From NCBI RefSeq assembly GCF_000406165.1, contig NZ_CM001977.1:2714890-2778889 (forward strand): DNA of 64,000 nt, written 5' to 3'. Under the pieces are notes generated by a model. It was not told the origin of the DNA. It worked only from the letters and a program-made list of their open reading frames with translations, and searched no databases. The position numbers were made by a program, and so were the translations under genes. Positions 24,870 through 33,854 of this stretch are shown here, piece by piece. Source of the DNA: Dickeya zeae NCPPB 2538. Its GTDB lineage: Bacteria > Pseudomonadota > Gammaproteobacteria > Enterobacterales > Enterobacteriaceae. Each line of letters starts with the position of its first letter. The stretch's first letter is position 1.

Positions 24870-25766
24870 TTAGTGTGACGACGATTCCGGCTCAAACAAC
24901 GGCAACGGTTTACCGATGATATAACGCTGGCGCAAATGGGCGGATAGCACATCCATAAGCATCACCACCACCACCAGAATCAGGGTGATGAACATCACCA
25001 CATCCCAGTTCCATAGCCGCATGTTTTCGGCATACACCAGCCCGATACCACCCGCGCCGACAAACCCCAGCACGGCGGCGGAGCGCACATTCGACTCCAT
25101 TTGGTAGAGGCTGAGCGCCAGAAAAGTTGGGAACGATTGGGTAAAAATACCGAAGCGGTGTTTTTGCAGGCTATTAGCCCCCACCGCGCTCAACCCACGG
25201 CTCGGCGAACGCTCTACCGCTTCATGCCCTTCGGCGTACAGCTTGCCGAGCAAACCGGCATCCTGCATCAAAATAGCCAGCGCACCGGAGAGCGGCCCCA
25301 TGCCCACCGCCCGCACAAAAATAAGCCCCCATATCGCCATATCGATGCCGCGTAACACATCCAGCAAACGACGCACCAGCAACGCCACCGGTCGCAATAT
25401 CGGCGCGTGCATCACGTTACGGGCCGCCAGAAATGACAGGGGTAACGCCACCAATGTGGCCGTCAGCGTACCAGCGAACACAATCGCGATGGTGATAAAT
25501 ATCTGTGACAGGTAGTAGCCAAACGGCCAGTTGGCAAAGTCGTGCCACACGAACATGCGCATAAAATAGCGCCCTAATTCACCGAAGCCGCGCACCCACT
25601 GCTCGATGCTAATGCCGAAAAATACCAGAAACACCACGTAGTAAAGCAGTACGGCGGCCCCCGTCAGCCCGACACGCCACAGATAACGGCGCTGCTGGCT
25701 GAATAGCTCGGGGTGTTGCTGTTTGATGGCGGCGATATCCGTCGACGCCAGCGAGGTCATGTTCAT
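24870..25766 (-). CDS. phnE: Phosphonate ABC permease PhnE, second copy
   Basis: 298 residues, about six hydrophobic segments. The ABC permease EAA loop is visible around LYAEGHEAVERSPSRGLSAVGA with GFVGAGGIGLVYAENM near the end. Its start overlaps the stop of the first phnE copy by 4 nt, so the two are coupled and probably form a heterodimeric channel. The two copies share the GAVGAGGIG-type end but differ in length and in the first segments. It is the last gene of the phn locus. Confidence 0.9.
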   Translation of the reverse strand: MNMTSLASTDIAAIKQQHPELFSQQRRYLWRVGLTGAAVLLYYVVFLVFFGISIEQWVRGFGELGRYFMRMFVWHDFANWPFGYYLSQIFITIAIVFAGTLTATLVALPLSFLAARNVMHAPILRPVALLVRRLLDVLRGIDMAIWGLIFVRAVGMGPLSGALAILMQDAGLLGKLYAEGHEAVERSPSRGLSAVGANSLQKHRFGIFTQSFPTFLALSLYQMESNVRSAAVLGFVGAGGIGLVYAENMRLWNWDVVMFITLILVVVVMLMDVLSAHLRQRYIIGKPLPLFEPESSSH

Positions 25767-26629
25767 TTACTCCCCTCCACTACCCGCTGTCGCAACCATC
25801 CGGACAGCGCATCCAGCATTGAAACCACTACAATAATCAGCAGCATGGTGATGCTGACCTGGTCGTAGCGGTCCAGTTTGATATTGGTCATCAGTTCCTG
25901 ACCAATGCCCCCGGCCCCCACCAGCCCAAGAATGGTGGACTGGCGGAAGTTGATCTCCAGCCGCATAAAGCTGTAGGAGAGCACAATAGGTTTGACCTGC
26001 GGCCACAACCCGAAGCGCATGCGCTGTAATACGCTGGCACCACAGGCAGCCAGCCCGCGTACCGGCCGTTCCGAGGCGGTTTCGATCGCTTCATAAAACA
26101 GCTTGGTCAGGCTACCAATGGTGTGTAACGCCAGCGCCAGAAAACCGGGGATGACACCGATACCAAAGGCCATCACAAACATCACTGCCCACGCCAGTTC
26201 CGGCATGGTGCGCAAAAACGCCACCAACGCACGGATAGTAAAACGCACCCCTGGCGGGCTCTGGGTATTTCCGGCAGCCAGAAAGCCCAGCACCACCGAT
26301 GCCGCCACCGAGAATAACGTGGCCGCCAGCGCCAGGTTGAGCGTTTCCCAAATAAGCGGTAACTGGATAGGCAGGCGGTATCCCCAGTAAGCCAGTGACC
26401 CTTCGGTATGACCATCCGCCAATAACAGATGCCAGTGCAATACCGGCATCGTTTCCGACAGGTAGTCAAAAAAATGGGGGAACGACGTCCACAGGGTGTT
26501 CAGATTAAATTCGGACAATTTGCCCGCGCCGATATACAGCACGGCCAGCACCAGCGCCCATGTCAGTGACTCGCGCTTTTGCTGCGTGCGTATGCGCTGG
26601 TAGTAGCGTTCAAAATCAGGGTTCAGCAT
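25763..26629 (-). CDS. phnE: Phosphonate ABC permease PhnE, first copy
   Basis: 288 residues of the PhnE family: hydrophobic segments from ALVLAVLYIGAGK on, the EAA loop LFYEAIETASERPVRGLAACGA and ILGLVGAGGIGQELM. It works with PhnC and PhnD to import phosphonates and related phosphorus compounds. It starts 162 nt after phnD, the gap containing a strong hairpin (26751-26774), and overlaps the second phnE by 4 nt. Confidence 0.9.
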   Translation of the reverse strand: MLNPDFERYYQRIRTQQKRESLTWALVLAVLYIGAGKLSEFNLNTLWTSFPHFFDYLSETMPVLHWHLLLADGHTEGSLAYWGYRLPIQLPLIWETLNLALAATLFSVAASVVLGFLAAGNTQSPPGVRFTIRALVAFLRTMPELAWAVMFVMAFGIGVIPGFLALALHTIGSLTKLFYEAIETASERPVRGLAACGASVLQRMRFGLWPQVKPIVLSYSFMRLEINFRQSTILGLVGAGGIGQELMTNIKLDRYDQVSITMLLIIVVVSMLDALSGWLRQRVVEGSK

Positions 26630-26750
26630 GCGTTTAGTCTGGATGGTGGAAAACAGATGAGCGGGTCGGCGTCGCCATAAAGCGAGAAAGGCATCCTGCC
26701 TGTGTTACCGTCCTCAATATCGCGCCATAATGCACCGCGGATTCAGCAAC

Positions 26751-26774
26751 GCGCCGGGAGCGATAGCCCGGCGC
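26751..26774. repeat. Strong hairpin between phnD and the first phnE
   Basis: GCGCCGGG and CCCGGCGC form a perfect 8-bp GC stem with an 8-nt loop (AGCGATAG), 17 nt after the phnD stop. No T tract follows. Such hairpins after binding-protein genes commonly protect the upstream mRNA, giving more PhnD than permease. Confidence 0.65.
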
Positions 26775-26791
26775 AATACCGCTAAGCGTGC

Positions 26792-27724
26792 TTAACGGTT
26801 GCCTTTAGTCAGCTCGCGTTTCATCTCGATGATGGTTTTGTAGTCATCCACGCTGGCCGGGCCGATATGCTGTTTGCCACCGACCGCTTTGATGAAGCAC
26901 TCGTGGTCTTCTTTATCCAGCTTATTCACCGCGGCGATCAACTTGGCTTTAAACGGCGCAGGCAAGGCGTTGCTCACCAGCACAGGACCGTTCGGGATCA
27001 ACGGCGATTGCCAAATAATACGAATCTGCTTCATCAGGTCCGGGTGGTCCATACGGATCAGACGGCCAAACGCGCCGCTGGTATAACCGGTGTTGTAGTC
27101 ACCGATCATCGATGCCCAGGTCACCGCACCATCAAACTGGCCGTTCAGCACACCGAGGATGTCCTGCTCGTGGCCACCGGAGAAGGTCACGCTGGAGAAA
27201 AAGTTGTTGTACTTGTTATCCGCATTACCGCCGAACTGCTGTTTAAACGCCTGATTAGGAATCAGGTAACCAGAGGTGGAATCCGGGTCGGCGAAACCAA
27301 ACGCTTTGCCTTTCAGGTCTTCCAACTTCTGATAAGGGCTGTCGGCTTTGACGACTACCACCGAGTGGTAACCACGCGACTGGTCTGCGTCATCCACCAC
27401 GATACCGACGATATCCACCGCGTTCGGATCTTTGATGTACACCGACGCATACGATGAGGGCGACATGCTCAGCACCAGATCAATCTTCTTACCCAACAGC
27501 CCCTGGATGACACCGGCGTAATCAGACGAGTTACGCATTTGCGTGTCCACGTTCAGCTCTTTATCCAGAAACTGTTTGACGCACTGGTTATCGCCGATTT
27601 GCTGGGTGGCGTTCTGCCCACCCAAAATGCCCAGGTTCAGGGTTTTCGGTGTTTCCGCGGCGAAGACGCTGGCGGACACTACCGCACCGGCCAGCAACGT
27701 GGTCAACGTAAAAGTTTTTTTCAT
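26792..27724 (-). CDS. phnD: Phosphonate-binding periplasmic protein PhnD
   Basis: 310 residues including a signal peptide (MKKTFTLTTLLAGAVVSASVFAA by position 23). The mature part shows LNLGILGGQNATQQIGDN, LSMSPSSYASVY and FADPDSTSGYLIP, the ligand-binding motifs of the PhnD/PtxB family. I place the start at ATG 27724, the beginning of the signal peptide; the open frame upstream is not protein-like. It captures phosphonates in the periplasm for PhnCEE. Confidence 0.92.
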   Translation of the reverse strand: MKKTFTLTTLLAGAVVSASVFAAETPKTLNLGILGGQNATQQIGDNQCVKQFLDKELNVDTQMRNSSDYAGVIQGLLGKKIDLVLSMSPSSYASVYIKDPNAVDIVGIVVDDADQSRGYHSVVVVKADSPYQKLEDLKGKAFGFADPDSTSGYLIPNQAFKQQFGGNADNKYNNFFSSVTFSGGHEQDILGVLNGQFDGAVTWASMIGDYNTGYTSGAFGRLIRMDHPDLMKQIRIIWQSPLIPNGPVLVSNALPAPFKAKLIAAVNKLDKEDHECFIKAVGGKQHIGPASVDDYKTIIEMKRELTKGNR

Positions 27725-27865
27725 CGGTTTGCCTATTTTGTCGTTATGCCAAGGTGATGTGATAGTCGAAAAGCCCCGCATCAGCGCTAGTGCATCCTTG
27801 CTCAAACGTCATCGTTAAACATCATTGTTAAAACCAACGGAGCACGGGTGATGCCAAACAGGGAA

Positions 27866-28756
27866 TTAATGAACCGGTTGCAGGTCGTCGCCATACAAGG
27901 TACGCAGCAACCCGTCGGTCAACGCTGACGGCGAACCGTCAAACACAATGCGCCCTTGTGCGATGCCAATGGCCCGGGTGCAATATTCTTTCACCAGCTC
28001 GACCGAGTGCAGGTTGACGACCACGGTGATGCCGTTGTCACTCACCTGTCGCAACACGTCCATGATGCGACGGGTGTTTTTCGGGTCGAGGGAGGCGACC
28101 GGCTCGTCGGCCAGCAGGATTTTAGGGTTCTGCATCAATGCGCGGCAGATGGCAACACGCTGCATCTGGCCGCCAGACAGGTTTTCCGCCCGTTGCAACG
28201 CATGCGGCAACAGGTTCATCCATTGCAGCAGCCCAATGGCATGGGCGCGATCTTCGTCGGAAAACAGCTTGAAGAATGATTTCAGGGTCGAGGTTTGGCT
28301 CAGACGGCCCAGCAGTACGTTGGTCAGCACATCCAGTCGCGGCACCAGGCAGAAATCCTGAAAGATCATGCCGCATTCGCTGCGCCACTGGCGCATCTGA
28401 CGACGACTGAATTGCAGTACATCCTGCGTCTCGCCGTGCAGGTCGACCTGCGGCTGTGTGTCGACCTGTGATTGTGTATAGCGCAGAATTTGCCCTTCGC
28501 TGGCCGGGATCGTGCCGTTCATCACATGCAACAGGGTCGATTTACCTGCACCAGAACGACCAATCACCGCCACCATTTCACCAGCGTGCAGGTCAAAATT
28601 GAGGTTCTCCAGCACCCGTTTCTGCTGCCCGGAATAGGCTTTGCACAACTGCCGTACTGACAGAATGGGAGACTGTGATTGCGCCTGGGGTTGATAGGTG
28701 TGCAGTTGGGTAGCGCTTTCGGATGCTAACAGTGCCTGTGCCATGGTTTTCGTCAT
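27866..28756 (-). CDS. phnC: Phosphonate ABC ATPase PhnC
   Basis: 296 residues. Walker A is GRSGAGKST, the signature LSGGQMQRVAI, Walker B KILLADEPVAS, then the switch His in NLHSVEL. It is about 30 residues longer than E. coli PhnC: there is an extra Gln/Ser-rich N terminus (MTKTMAQALLASESATQLHT) and a Gln/Asp-rich insert, TQSQVDTQPQVDLHG, after the Walker A region. The start at 28756 has no good ribosome binding site and ATG 28744 is possible. It opens a separate transcript with a Pho box 47-64 nt upstream. Confidence 0.9.
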   Translation of the reverse strand: MTKTMAQALLASESATQLHTYQPQAQSQSPILSVRQLCKAYSGQQKRVLENLNFDLHAGEMVAVIGRSGAGKSTLLHVMNGTIPASEGQILRYTQSQVDTQPQVDLHGETQDVLQFSRRQMRQWRSECGMIFQDFCLVPRLDVLTNVLLGRLSQTSTLKSFFKLFSDEDRAHAIGLLQWMNLLPHALQRAENLSGGQMQRVAICRALMQNPKILLADEPVASLDPKNTRRIMDVLRQVSDNGITVVVNLHSVELVKEYCTRAIGIAQGRIVFDGSPSALTDGLLRTLYGDDLQPVH

Positions 28757-28802
28757 CGTTTACGGTTAGTCAACACTATGGACGCTATTAAGCGCAGTGC
28801 AG

Positions 28803-28820
28803 ATGAACACTTGATGACAG
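28803..28820 (-). promoter_or_regulatory. Pho box upstream of phnC
   Basis: On the minus strand CTGTCAT-CAAG-TGTTCAT gives one perfect 7-mer and a second with the conserved TCAT, spaced 4 nt as in PhoB boxes. A -10-like TTAATA lies 11 nt further on (28786-28791). It predicts phosphate-starvation control of phnCDEE through PhoB. Confidence 0.65.
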
Positions 28821-28985
28821 CTATGTGATTAGAAAATGAACATTGCAGGGGGCGGCGGCACAAGAGCGCGACAGCAACGTGCACGTTGGCAAGTCGATAT
28901 CCTTACTTACCAACGCACACGGGGGGAAATGCCAGTAGGTGAGCAGCGTCGACAGACCCACTGCCCACAGTAGTGACACGACAGC

Positions 28986-29735
28986 TTACACCACAATCCA
29001 CGCCCCATCGGCAGCGGCCTGTACACCCTCCGGCAGGGTGTTTTGCATCAGCCAGGCGTCGGTTTCATGGCTGAGGTGGGTCAGCCAGGTGTGTTCCGGA
29101 CGTAACCACTCACGCACCTGCAATACGGTGTTCAGATCACTGTGATTGAGCGGTGGTGTGTCGCGCGGCGGCTGGGTGCAGTCCATCACCATATGCTCAA
29201 GCCGCTTACCCCGCAAAAACGCCAGGGTGTCATCCGGCAGGCCGCAGGTATCGGTTAAATACGCCACGGCATGGCGACCGGTTTCCAGCAGATAACCAAA
29301 GGTGGGTTTGGAATGATTCAGCGGCAGTGCCGTCACCCGTAACGCGCCCATCGCCACCGTCTGAAACGGCGTCATCGCCGGTTGAAAATCCAGCCGTCGA
29401 GGATGTTTATACAAGTCATCGCAGCCCTGTTCATCCGGTGGGCCGAATACCGGGATCCGATCGCCGATGCCCCAACGCAACGAAAACAGCCCCTGAACAT
29501 GGTCGACGTGGTAATGCGTCAGCAGAATACGGCGGATTTCATTCACGCCAAAGCGCTGCTCCAGTTGCGTCACGCCTGCATCCAGCAAGGTCACCTCGCC
29601 ATCACACCGAATCATCAGGCTGCTTGGTCCACGCCGAAAACGGGGATCCCGACGCGCACGTTCGCAGGCGATACACTGACAACCGGTCAACGGCACCTGC
29701 TGTGCGTCACCGGTGCCCATAAACATTAAATCCAT
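28986..29735 (-). CDS. phnP: Cyclic phosphodiesterase PhnP
   Basis: 249 residues of the metallo-beta-lactamase family. The metal motif THYHVDH has H74, H76, D78 and H79; three Cys (C19, C21, C24) near the N terminus match the structural zinc site of PhnP. It opens ribose 1,2-cyclic phosphate 5-phosphate made in the C-P lyase pathway. It begins 4 nt after phnN, with no phnO (aminoalkylphosphonate acetyltransferase) in between, unlike E. coli. It is the last gene of the phnF-P group. Confidence 0.92.
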   Translation of the reverse strand: MDLMFMGTGDAQQVPLTGCQCIACERARRDPRFRRGPSSLMIRCDGEVTLLDAGVTQLEQRFGVNEIRRILLTHYHVDHVQGLFSLRWGIGDRIPVFGPPDEQGCDDLYKHPRRLDFQPAMTPFQTVAMGALRVTALPLNHSKPTFGYLLETGRHAVAYLTDTCGLPDDTLAFLRGKRLEHMVMDCTQPPRDTPPLNHSDLNTVLQVREWLRPEHTWLTHLSHETDAWLMQNTLPEGVQAAADGAWIVV

Positions 29736-29739
29736 AGCA

Positions 29740-30303
29740 TCACGTCCATTTTTCAGTCTCTCGTTTTTCAGCTGCCAGCAGGGTGTGGAACGCCTGTAGC
29801 GTCTGTGCCAGTGGTCCGTCGTTGTTCAGCCGTCGGCACGTCGCCGGGAGGATATCCATCGCATCGGCCCGTTGCAGCCGCAGCGCTATCTGCGCTTCAT
29901 CTTCCCGCCCACGCTGGCGTAATCGCTGTGCCAGCACCGCCGCAGACACCTGCAAACACACTGGTAATAACCGGCTGCCATAACGCTGCTGTGCTTGCTG
30001 GTGGTGAGACCGGGAGCCGTTGACCACCACATCCAGCCCGGCGGATAACCAGTGATCGACTTCAATGCCGATACCGTACTGATACTGGTGTGCCTGCCAG
30101 TGCAACGCGAACAGGTTGTGCTCACGCCGATAGGCAAACTCCGCCTCGCTCAGCGCAATGTGGTTCTCGCCCCCCGCCTGTGCCGGGCGGGTGATATACC
30201 GGTGCGCCACCAGCAGGCGCACTGGCTCGGTTTGCCGCAGGGCATCCAGCAGCGTGTCTTTGCCGGAGCCGGACGCCCCGGTCAGCCAGATGAGCCTCGC
30301 CAT
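29740..30303 (-). CDS. phnN: Ribose 1,5-bisphosphate phosphokinase PhnN
   Basis: 187 residues, guanylate-kinase-like P-loop kinase with Walker A GASGSGKDT at residues 9-17 and the typical HRYITRPAQAGGENH stretch. It phosphorylates ribose 1,5-bisphosphate to PRPP, recycling the sugar released by C-P lyase. Its ATG overlaps the phnM stop by one base (TGATG), implying coupled translation. Confidence 0.92.
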   Translation of the reverse strand: MARLIWLTGASGSGKDTLLDALRQTEPVRLLVAHRYITRPAQAGGENHIALSEAEFAYRREHNLFALHWQAHQYQYGIGIEVDHWLSAGLDVVVNGSRSHHQQAQQRYGSRLLPVCLQVSAAVLAQRLRQRGREDEAQIALRLQRADAMDILPATCRRLNNDGPLAQTLQAFHTLLAAEKRETEKWT

Positions 30304-31454
30304 CAGAACACCTGCCGTCCCTGAGCCCAGACATGGCGGATTCGTACCTGCCCGTGGGTATGGTGCGCCAGCACCAGATCGGCACGCCGACCCTCGGCTA
30401 TCCGCCCCCGGTCGACGAGCCCGACCGCCTGCGCCGGATTGTCGCTGACCATCGCTACCGTCTGCGGCAAGGTAAAGCTATTGCGCTCATCGTCAGCGAG
30501 GCGAAACGCCGCATCCAGCAAACTGGCGGGATAATAGTCGGATGACAGAATATCCAGCAGCCCCAACTCCGCCAGATGAGACGCCGCCACATTGCCGGAG
30601 TGAGAACCGCCACGCACGATATTGGGTGCCCCCATCAGCACTTTCATGCCGCGGGTGTGCGAGGCCTGCGCCGCGATTTCCGTGGTAGGAAACTCGGCAA
30701 TCACGCTACCCAGCGCCAGCGATTCATGTACATGGGCTTCGGTGGCGTCATCGTGACTGGCGAGCGCAATACCGCGCTTACGACAGTGAGCGGCAATCGC
30801 CAGTCGGTTTGGCGTTGACCAGCGTTCAGACAGCATGCGTTGCTCGGTTTCAAACGCATCCATCTCGGCATTGTTCAGGTGGTATTTCCCCTGATAGTAC
30901 TCGCGGTATTTTTCCGGTGTCGCAAACTGCCGCTGCCCCGGCGAGTGGTCCATCAGCGACACCAGCGCTACTTCCGGGATATCCATCAGCGCTTCAAACA
31001 GCGGCAGGGTGGTGTCGTGCGGCAACTCACAGCGCAGATGCAGCAGGTGTTGCGCCCGGTTCACTCCTTGTTGCTGACTATGCACCACGGCGTCAATCAT
31101 GCGCCGCAGGTTGTCGAGCCGGTGGCCACCGTCACGCACATCACCCACCGCCACCGCATCCAGCACCGTGGTAATGCCGCTGGAGACAATCAGCGCATCG
31201 TGGCTGCTCATCGCCGAATGCGCTGGCCAGTCGACTTTCGGGCGCGGCATAAAAAACTTGTCCAGATTGTCGGTGTGCAGCTCGACTAATCCCGGCAACA
31301 GCCAGCCGCCCTCACCGTCCAGCGCCTGCGGCAGTTGGCTGGGCGTAGAAGAAAAGTCTTCAATCACGCCATCACGCCAGGCCAGCGATCCGCTGACCAC
31401 CTCGTTCGCCAACACCAGTTGGACATTATTGATTATCTGAGTCGTCGCACTCAT
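30303..31454 (-). CDS. phnM: 5-phosphoribosyl 1-triphosphonate diphosphatase PhnM
   Basis: 383 residues of the amidohydrolase superfamily. Seen: LLPGLVELHTDNLDKFF with the first metal His, SLMDHSPGQRQF, the HDDATEAHV metal site and SSDYYPASL near the C terminus. It removes pyrophosphate from the ribosyl-triphosphonate before C-P cleavage by PhnJ. The start overlaps the phnL stop by 4 nt. Confidence 0.93.
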   Translation of the reverse strand: MSATTQIINNVQLVLANEVVSGSLAWRDGVIEDFSSTPSQLPQALDGEGGWLLPGLVELHTDNLDKFFMPRPKVDWPAHSAMSSHDALIVSSGITTVLDAVAVGDVRDGGHRLDNLRRMIDAVVHSQQQGVNRAQHLLHLRCELPHDTTLPLFEALMDIPEVALVSLMDHSPGQRQFATPEKYREYYQGKYHLNNAEMDAFETEQRMLSERWSTPNRLAIAAHCRKRGIALASHDDATEAHVHESLALGSVIAEFPTTEIAAQASHTRGMKVLMGAPNIVRGGSHSGNVAASHLAELGLLDILSSDYYPASLLDAAFRLADDERNSFTLPQTVAMVSDNPAQAVGLVDRGRIAEGRRADLVLAHHTHGQVRIRHVWAQGRQVF

Positions 31455-32173
31455 GCCGTAAGCTCCTGCGTGACGGGTGCCATGTGGTGCAGGCGGTCCG
31501 CCACGCGGGCACGCACGTCTGCATCGTGGAAAATACCGACCACGGCGGCGCCACGCGCTCGCGCTTCTTCTATTAACCCCACCACCGCGTCGCGGTTGGC
31601 GGCATCCAGCGAAGCGGTCGGTTCATCGAGCAACAACACGGGATAGTCGGCGATAAAGCCACGGGCAATGTTGACCCGCTGCTGCTCACCACCGGAAAAG
31701 GTGGCGGGGGCCAGCGTCCATAACCGGCGCGGGACGTTAAGGCGGGTCAGCAGTGCGCTGGCGCGTGCTTCACACACCGCACGGTCTTCACCGCGTTCCA
31801 GCAGCGGCTGCATGACCACCTCCAGCGTCGAAATACGGGGGATCACCCGCAGAAATTGGCTGACCCAGCCGATGGTGTCGCGTCGTACCGCCAGTATCTG
31901 CCGGGCCGGGGCCGTCACCAGGTCCACCCACGTATCACGATGGCGTACCCACACCTGCCCGCTATCCGGCTGATAGTTGGCGTATAAAGAGCGCAACAGC
32001 GTGGATTTGCCACTGCCGGAGTGCCCATGCAACACCACACACTCCCCCGCCGATACCGTCAGGCTGGCCTGATGTAACACCGGCAGCCGGGCGGCATGCT
32101 GGTTATGCAGAACAAAGGTTTTACTCAAATTTTCCACGCGCAGAATGGTCATGGATGTGCCTTCGGTTGTCAT
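31451..32173 (-). CDS. phnL: C-P lyase ABC-type subunit PhnL
   Basis: 240 residues with Walker A GHSGSGKST, signature FSGGEQQRVNI and Walker B VLLLDEPTAS. PhnL is not a transporter ATPase: it binds the C-P lyase core and is needed for phosphonate use. The ATG at 32173 has GAGGTG 4 nt upstream; a second ATG seven codons in (32152) is nearer the E. coli start. It starts 24 nt after phnK and overlaps phnM by 4 nt. Confidence 0.93.
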   Translation of the reverse strand: MTTEGTSMTILRVENLSKTFVLHNQHAARLPVLHQASLTVSAGECVVLHGHSGSGKSTLLRSLYANYQPDSGQVWVRHRDTWVDLVTAPARQILAVRRDTIGWVSQFLRVIPRISTLEVVMQPLLERGEDRAVCEARASALLTRLNVPRRLWTLAPATFSGGEQQRVNIARGFIADYPVLLLDEPTASLDAANRDAVVGLIEEARARGAAVVGIFHDADVRARVADRLHHMAPVTQELTA

Positions 32174-32197
32174 AGTTCACCTCATCGCCAGTTGCGC

Positions 32198-33013
32198 TTA
32201 TCCCAGCACCGACGACACCAGTAACTGGGTATAAGGATGATGCGGATCATCCAGCACCCGGTCGGTCAGGCCACTTTCCACGACCTTGCCCTCACGCATC
32301 ACCAACAGCCGATGCGCCAGCAGGCGCGCCACACCGAGGTCATGGGTCACAATCACCACCGCCAGCCCCAGGTCGCGTACCAGCGTGCGCAGCAGATCCA
32401 GCAACCGCGCCTGTACCGACACATCCAGCCCGCCGGTCGGTTCATCCATAAACACCAGCTTCGGGTGGGTCACCAGATTGCGGGCAATTTGCAATCGTTG
32501 CTGCATCCCACCGGAAAAAGTGGTGGGCAGGTCATCCAGCCGCGACAGCGGGATTTCCACGTCCTGTAGCCACTGCCCGGCCTGACGGCGAATATCGCCG
32601 TAGTGGCGAGCGCCGACCGCCATCAACCGTTCGCCGATGTTACCGCCCGCTGACACGCGGGGCCGTAACCCGTCCATCGGGTGCTGGTGTACCACCCCCC
32701 ATTCGGTGCGTAACAGGCGGCGGCGGTCGCTTTCGCTCATGGCGTATAACGAGCGGCCCTGATAATCAATCTGCCCAGCCTGCGGTGTCAGCCGGGCGGA
32801 AATCGCCCGCAACAGCGTGGTTTTACCAGAGCCGGATTCACCGACAATGCCCAGCACCTCACCGGGATAGAGATCGAACGACACCTCACTAAACCCTTTA
32901 CCGGGGGCGTACAGGTGGGTCAGATTACGCACCTGCAACAGCGGCGCGTCATCACCGGTTTCCACGATGAGCCTGCCCGCCTGCTCCACCGCCGCGTGAT
33001 CAATGTGATTCAT
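32198..33013 (-). CDS. phnK: C-P lyase ABC-type subunit PhnK
   Basis: 271 residues. Walker A GESGSGKTT, signature FSGGMQQRLQI, Walker B KLVFMDEPTGG. It docks on PhnJ in the C-P lyase core complex and probably gates the reaction by ATP hydrolysis. From ATG 33013 (AGGAGG 8 nt upstream) it carries about 19 extra N-terminal residues compared with E. coli. It overlaps the end of phnJ by 14 nt. Confidence 0.93.
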   Translation of the reverse strand: MNHIDHAAVEQAGRLIVETGDDAPLLQVRNLTHLYAPGKGFSEVSFDLYPGEVLGIVGESGSGKTTLLRAISARLTPQAGQIDYQGRSLYAMSESDRRRLLRTEWGVVHQHPMDGLRPRVSAGGNIGERLMAVGARHYGDIRRQAGQWLQDVEIPLSRLDDLPTTFSGGMQQRLQIARNLVTHPKLVFMDEPTGGLDVSVQARLLDLLRTLVRDLGLAVVIVTHDLGVARLLAHRLLVMREGKVVESGLTDRVLDDPHHPYTQLLVSSVLG

Positions 33014-33854
33014 GGTGCCCCGCCTCCTGACGTTCACGGCAATAATCGGTATCGGAACAGACGTACAGCCGGGTGCCCTGATCGTCCATCACCACTTCAT
33101 CGAGATAGCTGTCGTGCGATCCGCACAGTGCACAGGGTTGATCCCAGCGTTGAACGCTGAACGGGTGGTCATCAAAGTCGAGGCTTTCCACGTTGGTGTA
33201 AGGTGGCAGCGCATAAATCCGCTTCTCACGCCCAGCCCCAAACAGTTGCAGCGCTGGCATCTGATGCATTTTCGGGTTGTCGAATTTAGGAATGGGTGAC
33301 GGGTCCATAATGTAGCGACCGTTCACTTTTACCGGGTACGCGTAGGTGGTGGCGATATGCCCGAAGCGGGCGATATCCTCATACAGTTTCACCTGCATGA
33401 TGCCGTACTCCTCCAGCGCGTGCATTTTGCGCGTTTCCGTTTCGCGCGGTTCGATAAAGCGCAGTGGTTCGGGAATCGGCACCTGATAAATCAGGATCTG
33501 ATCTTCACGCAGCGGTGTTTCCGGAATACGGTGACGGGTTTGAATCAGCGTCGCCTCGACGGTGCGTTCGGTGGTTGCCGCCTCGCTGACCCGCTGAAAG
33601 AAGCGGCGGATAGACACCGCGTTGGTGGTATCGTCCGCGCCCTGGTCAATGACTTTTAATACATCGTCATCGCCAATCAGGCTAGCGGTGAGCTGGATGC
33701 CGCCGGTGCCCCAACCGTAGGGCATGGGCATCTCCCGGCCACCAAACGGTACCTGATAACCCGGGATCGCCACCGCTTTAAGAATGGCGCGCCGAATCGT
33801 GCGTTTACTCTGTTCGTCCAGATAACCGGGGTTATACCCGCTCAGCGTGTTCAT
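33000..33854 (-). CDS. phnJ: Carbon-phosphorus lyase PhnJ
   Basis: 284 residues, radical-SAM-type C-P lyase. Four Cys at 241, 244, 266 and 272 (CALC...VCSDTDYC) sit at exactly the E. coli positions that hold the iron-sulfur cluster and the catalytic thiyl Cys. GGREMPMPYGWGTGGIQLTA near the N terminus is fully conserved. It cleaves the C-P bond of ribosyl phosphonates. The start at ATG 33854 lies within the end of phnI (overlap 23 nt); the longer upstream frame is only the shadow of phnI. Confidence 0.95.
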   Translation of the reverse strand: MNTLSGYNPGYLDEQSKRTIRRAILKAVAIPGYQVPFGGREMPMPYGWGTGGIQLTASLIGDDDVLKVIDQGADDTTNAVSIRRFFQRVSEAATTERTVEATLIQTRHRIPETPLREDQILIYQVPIPEPLRFIEPRETETRKMHALEEYGIMQVKLYEDIARFGHIATTYAYPVKVNGRYIMDPSPIPKFDNPKMHQMPALQLFGAGREKRIYALPPYTNVESLDFDDHPFSVQRWDQPCALCGSHDSYLDEVVMDDQGTRLYVCSDTDYCRERQEAGHHESH

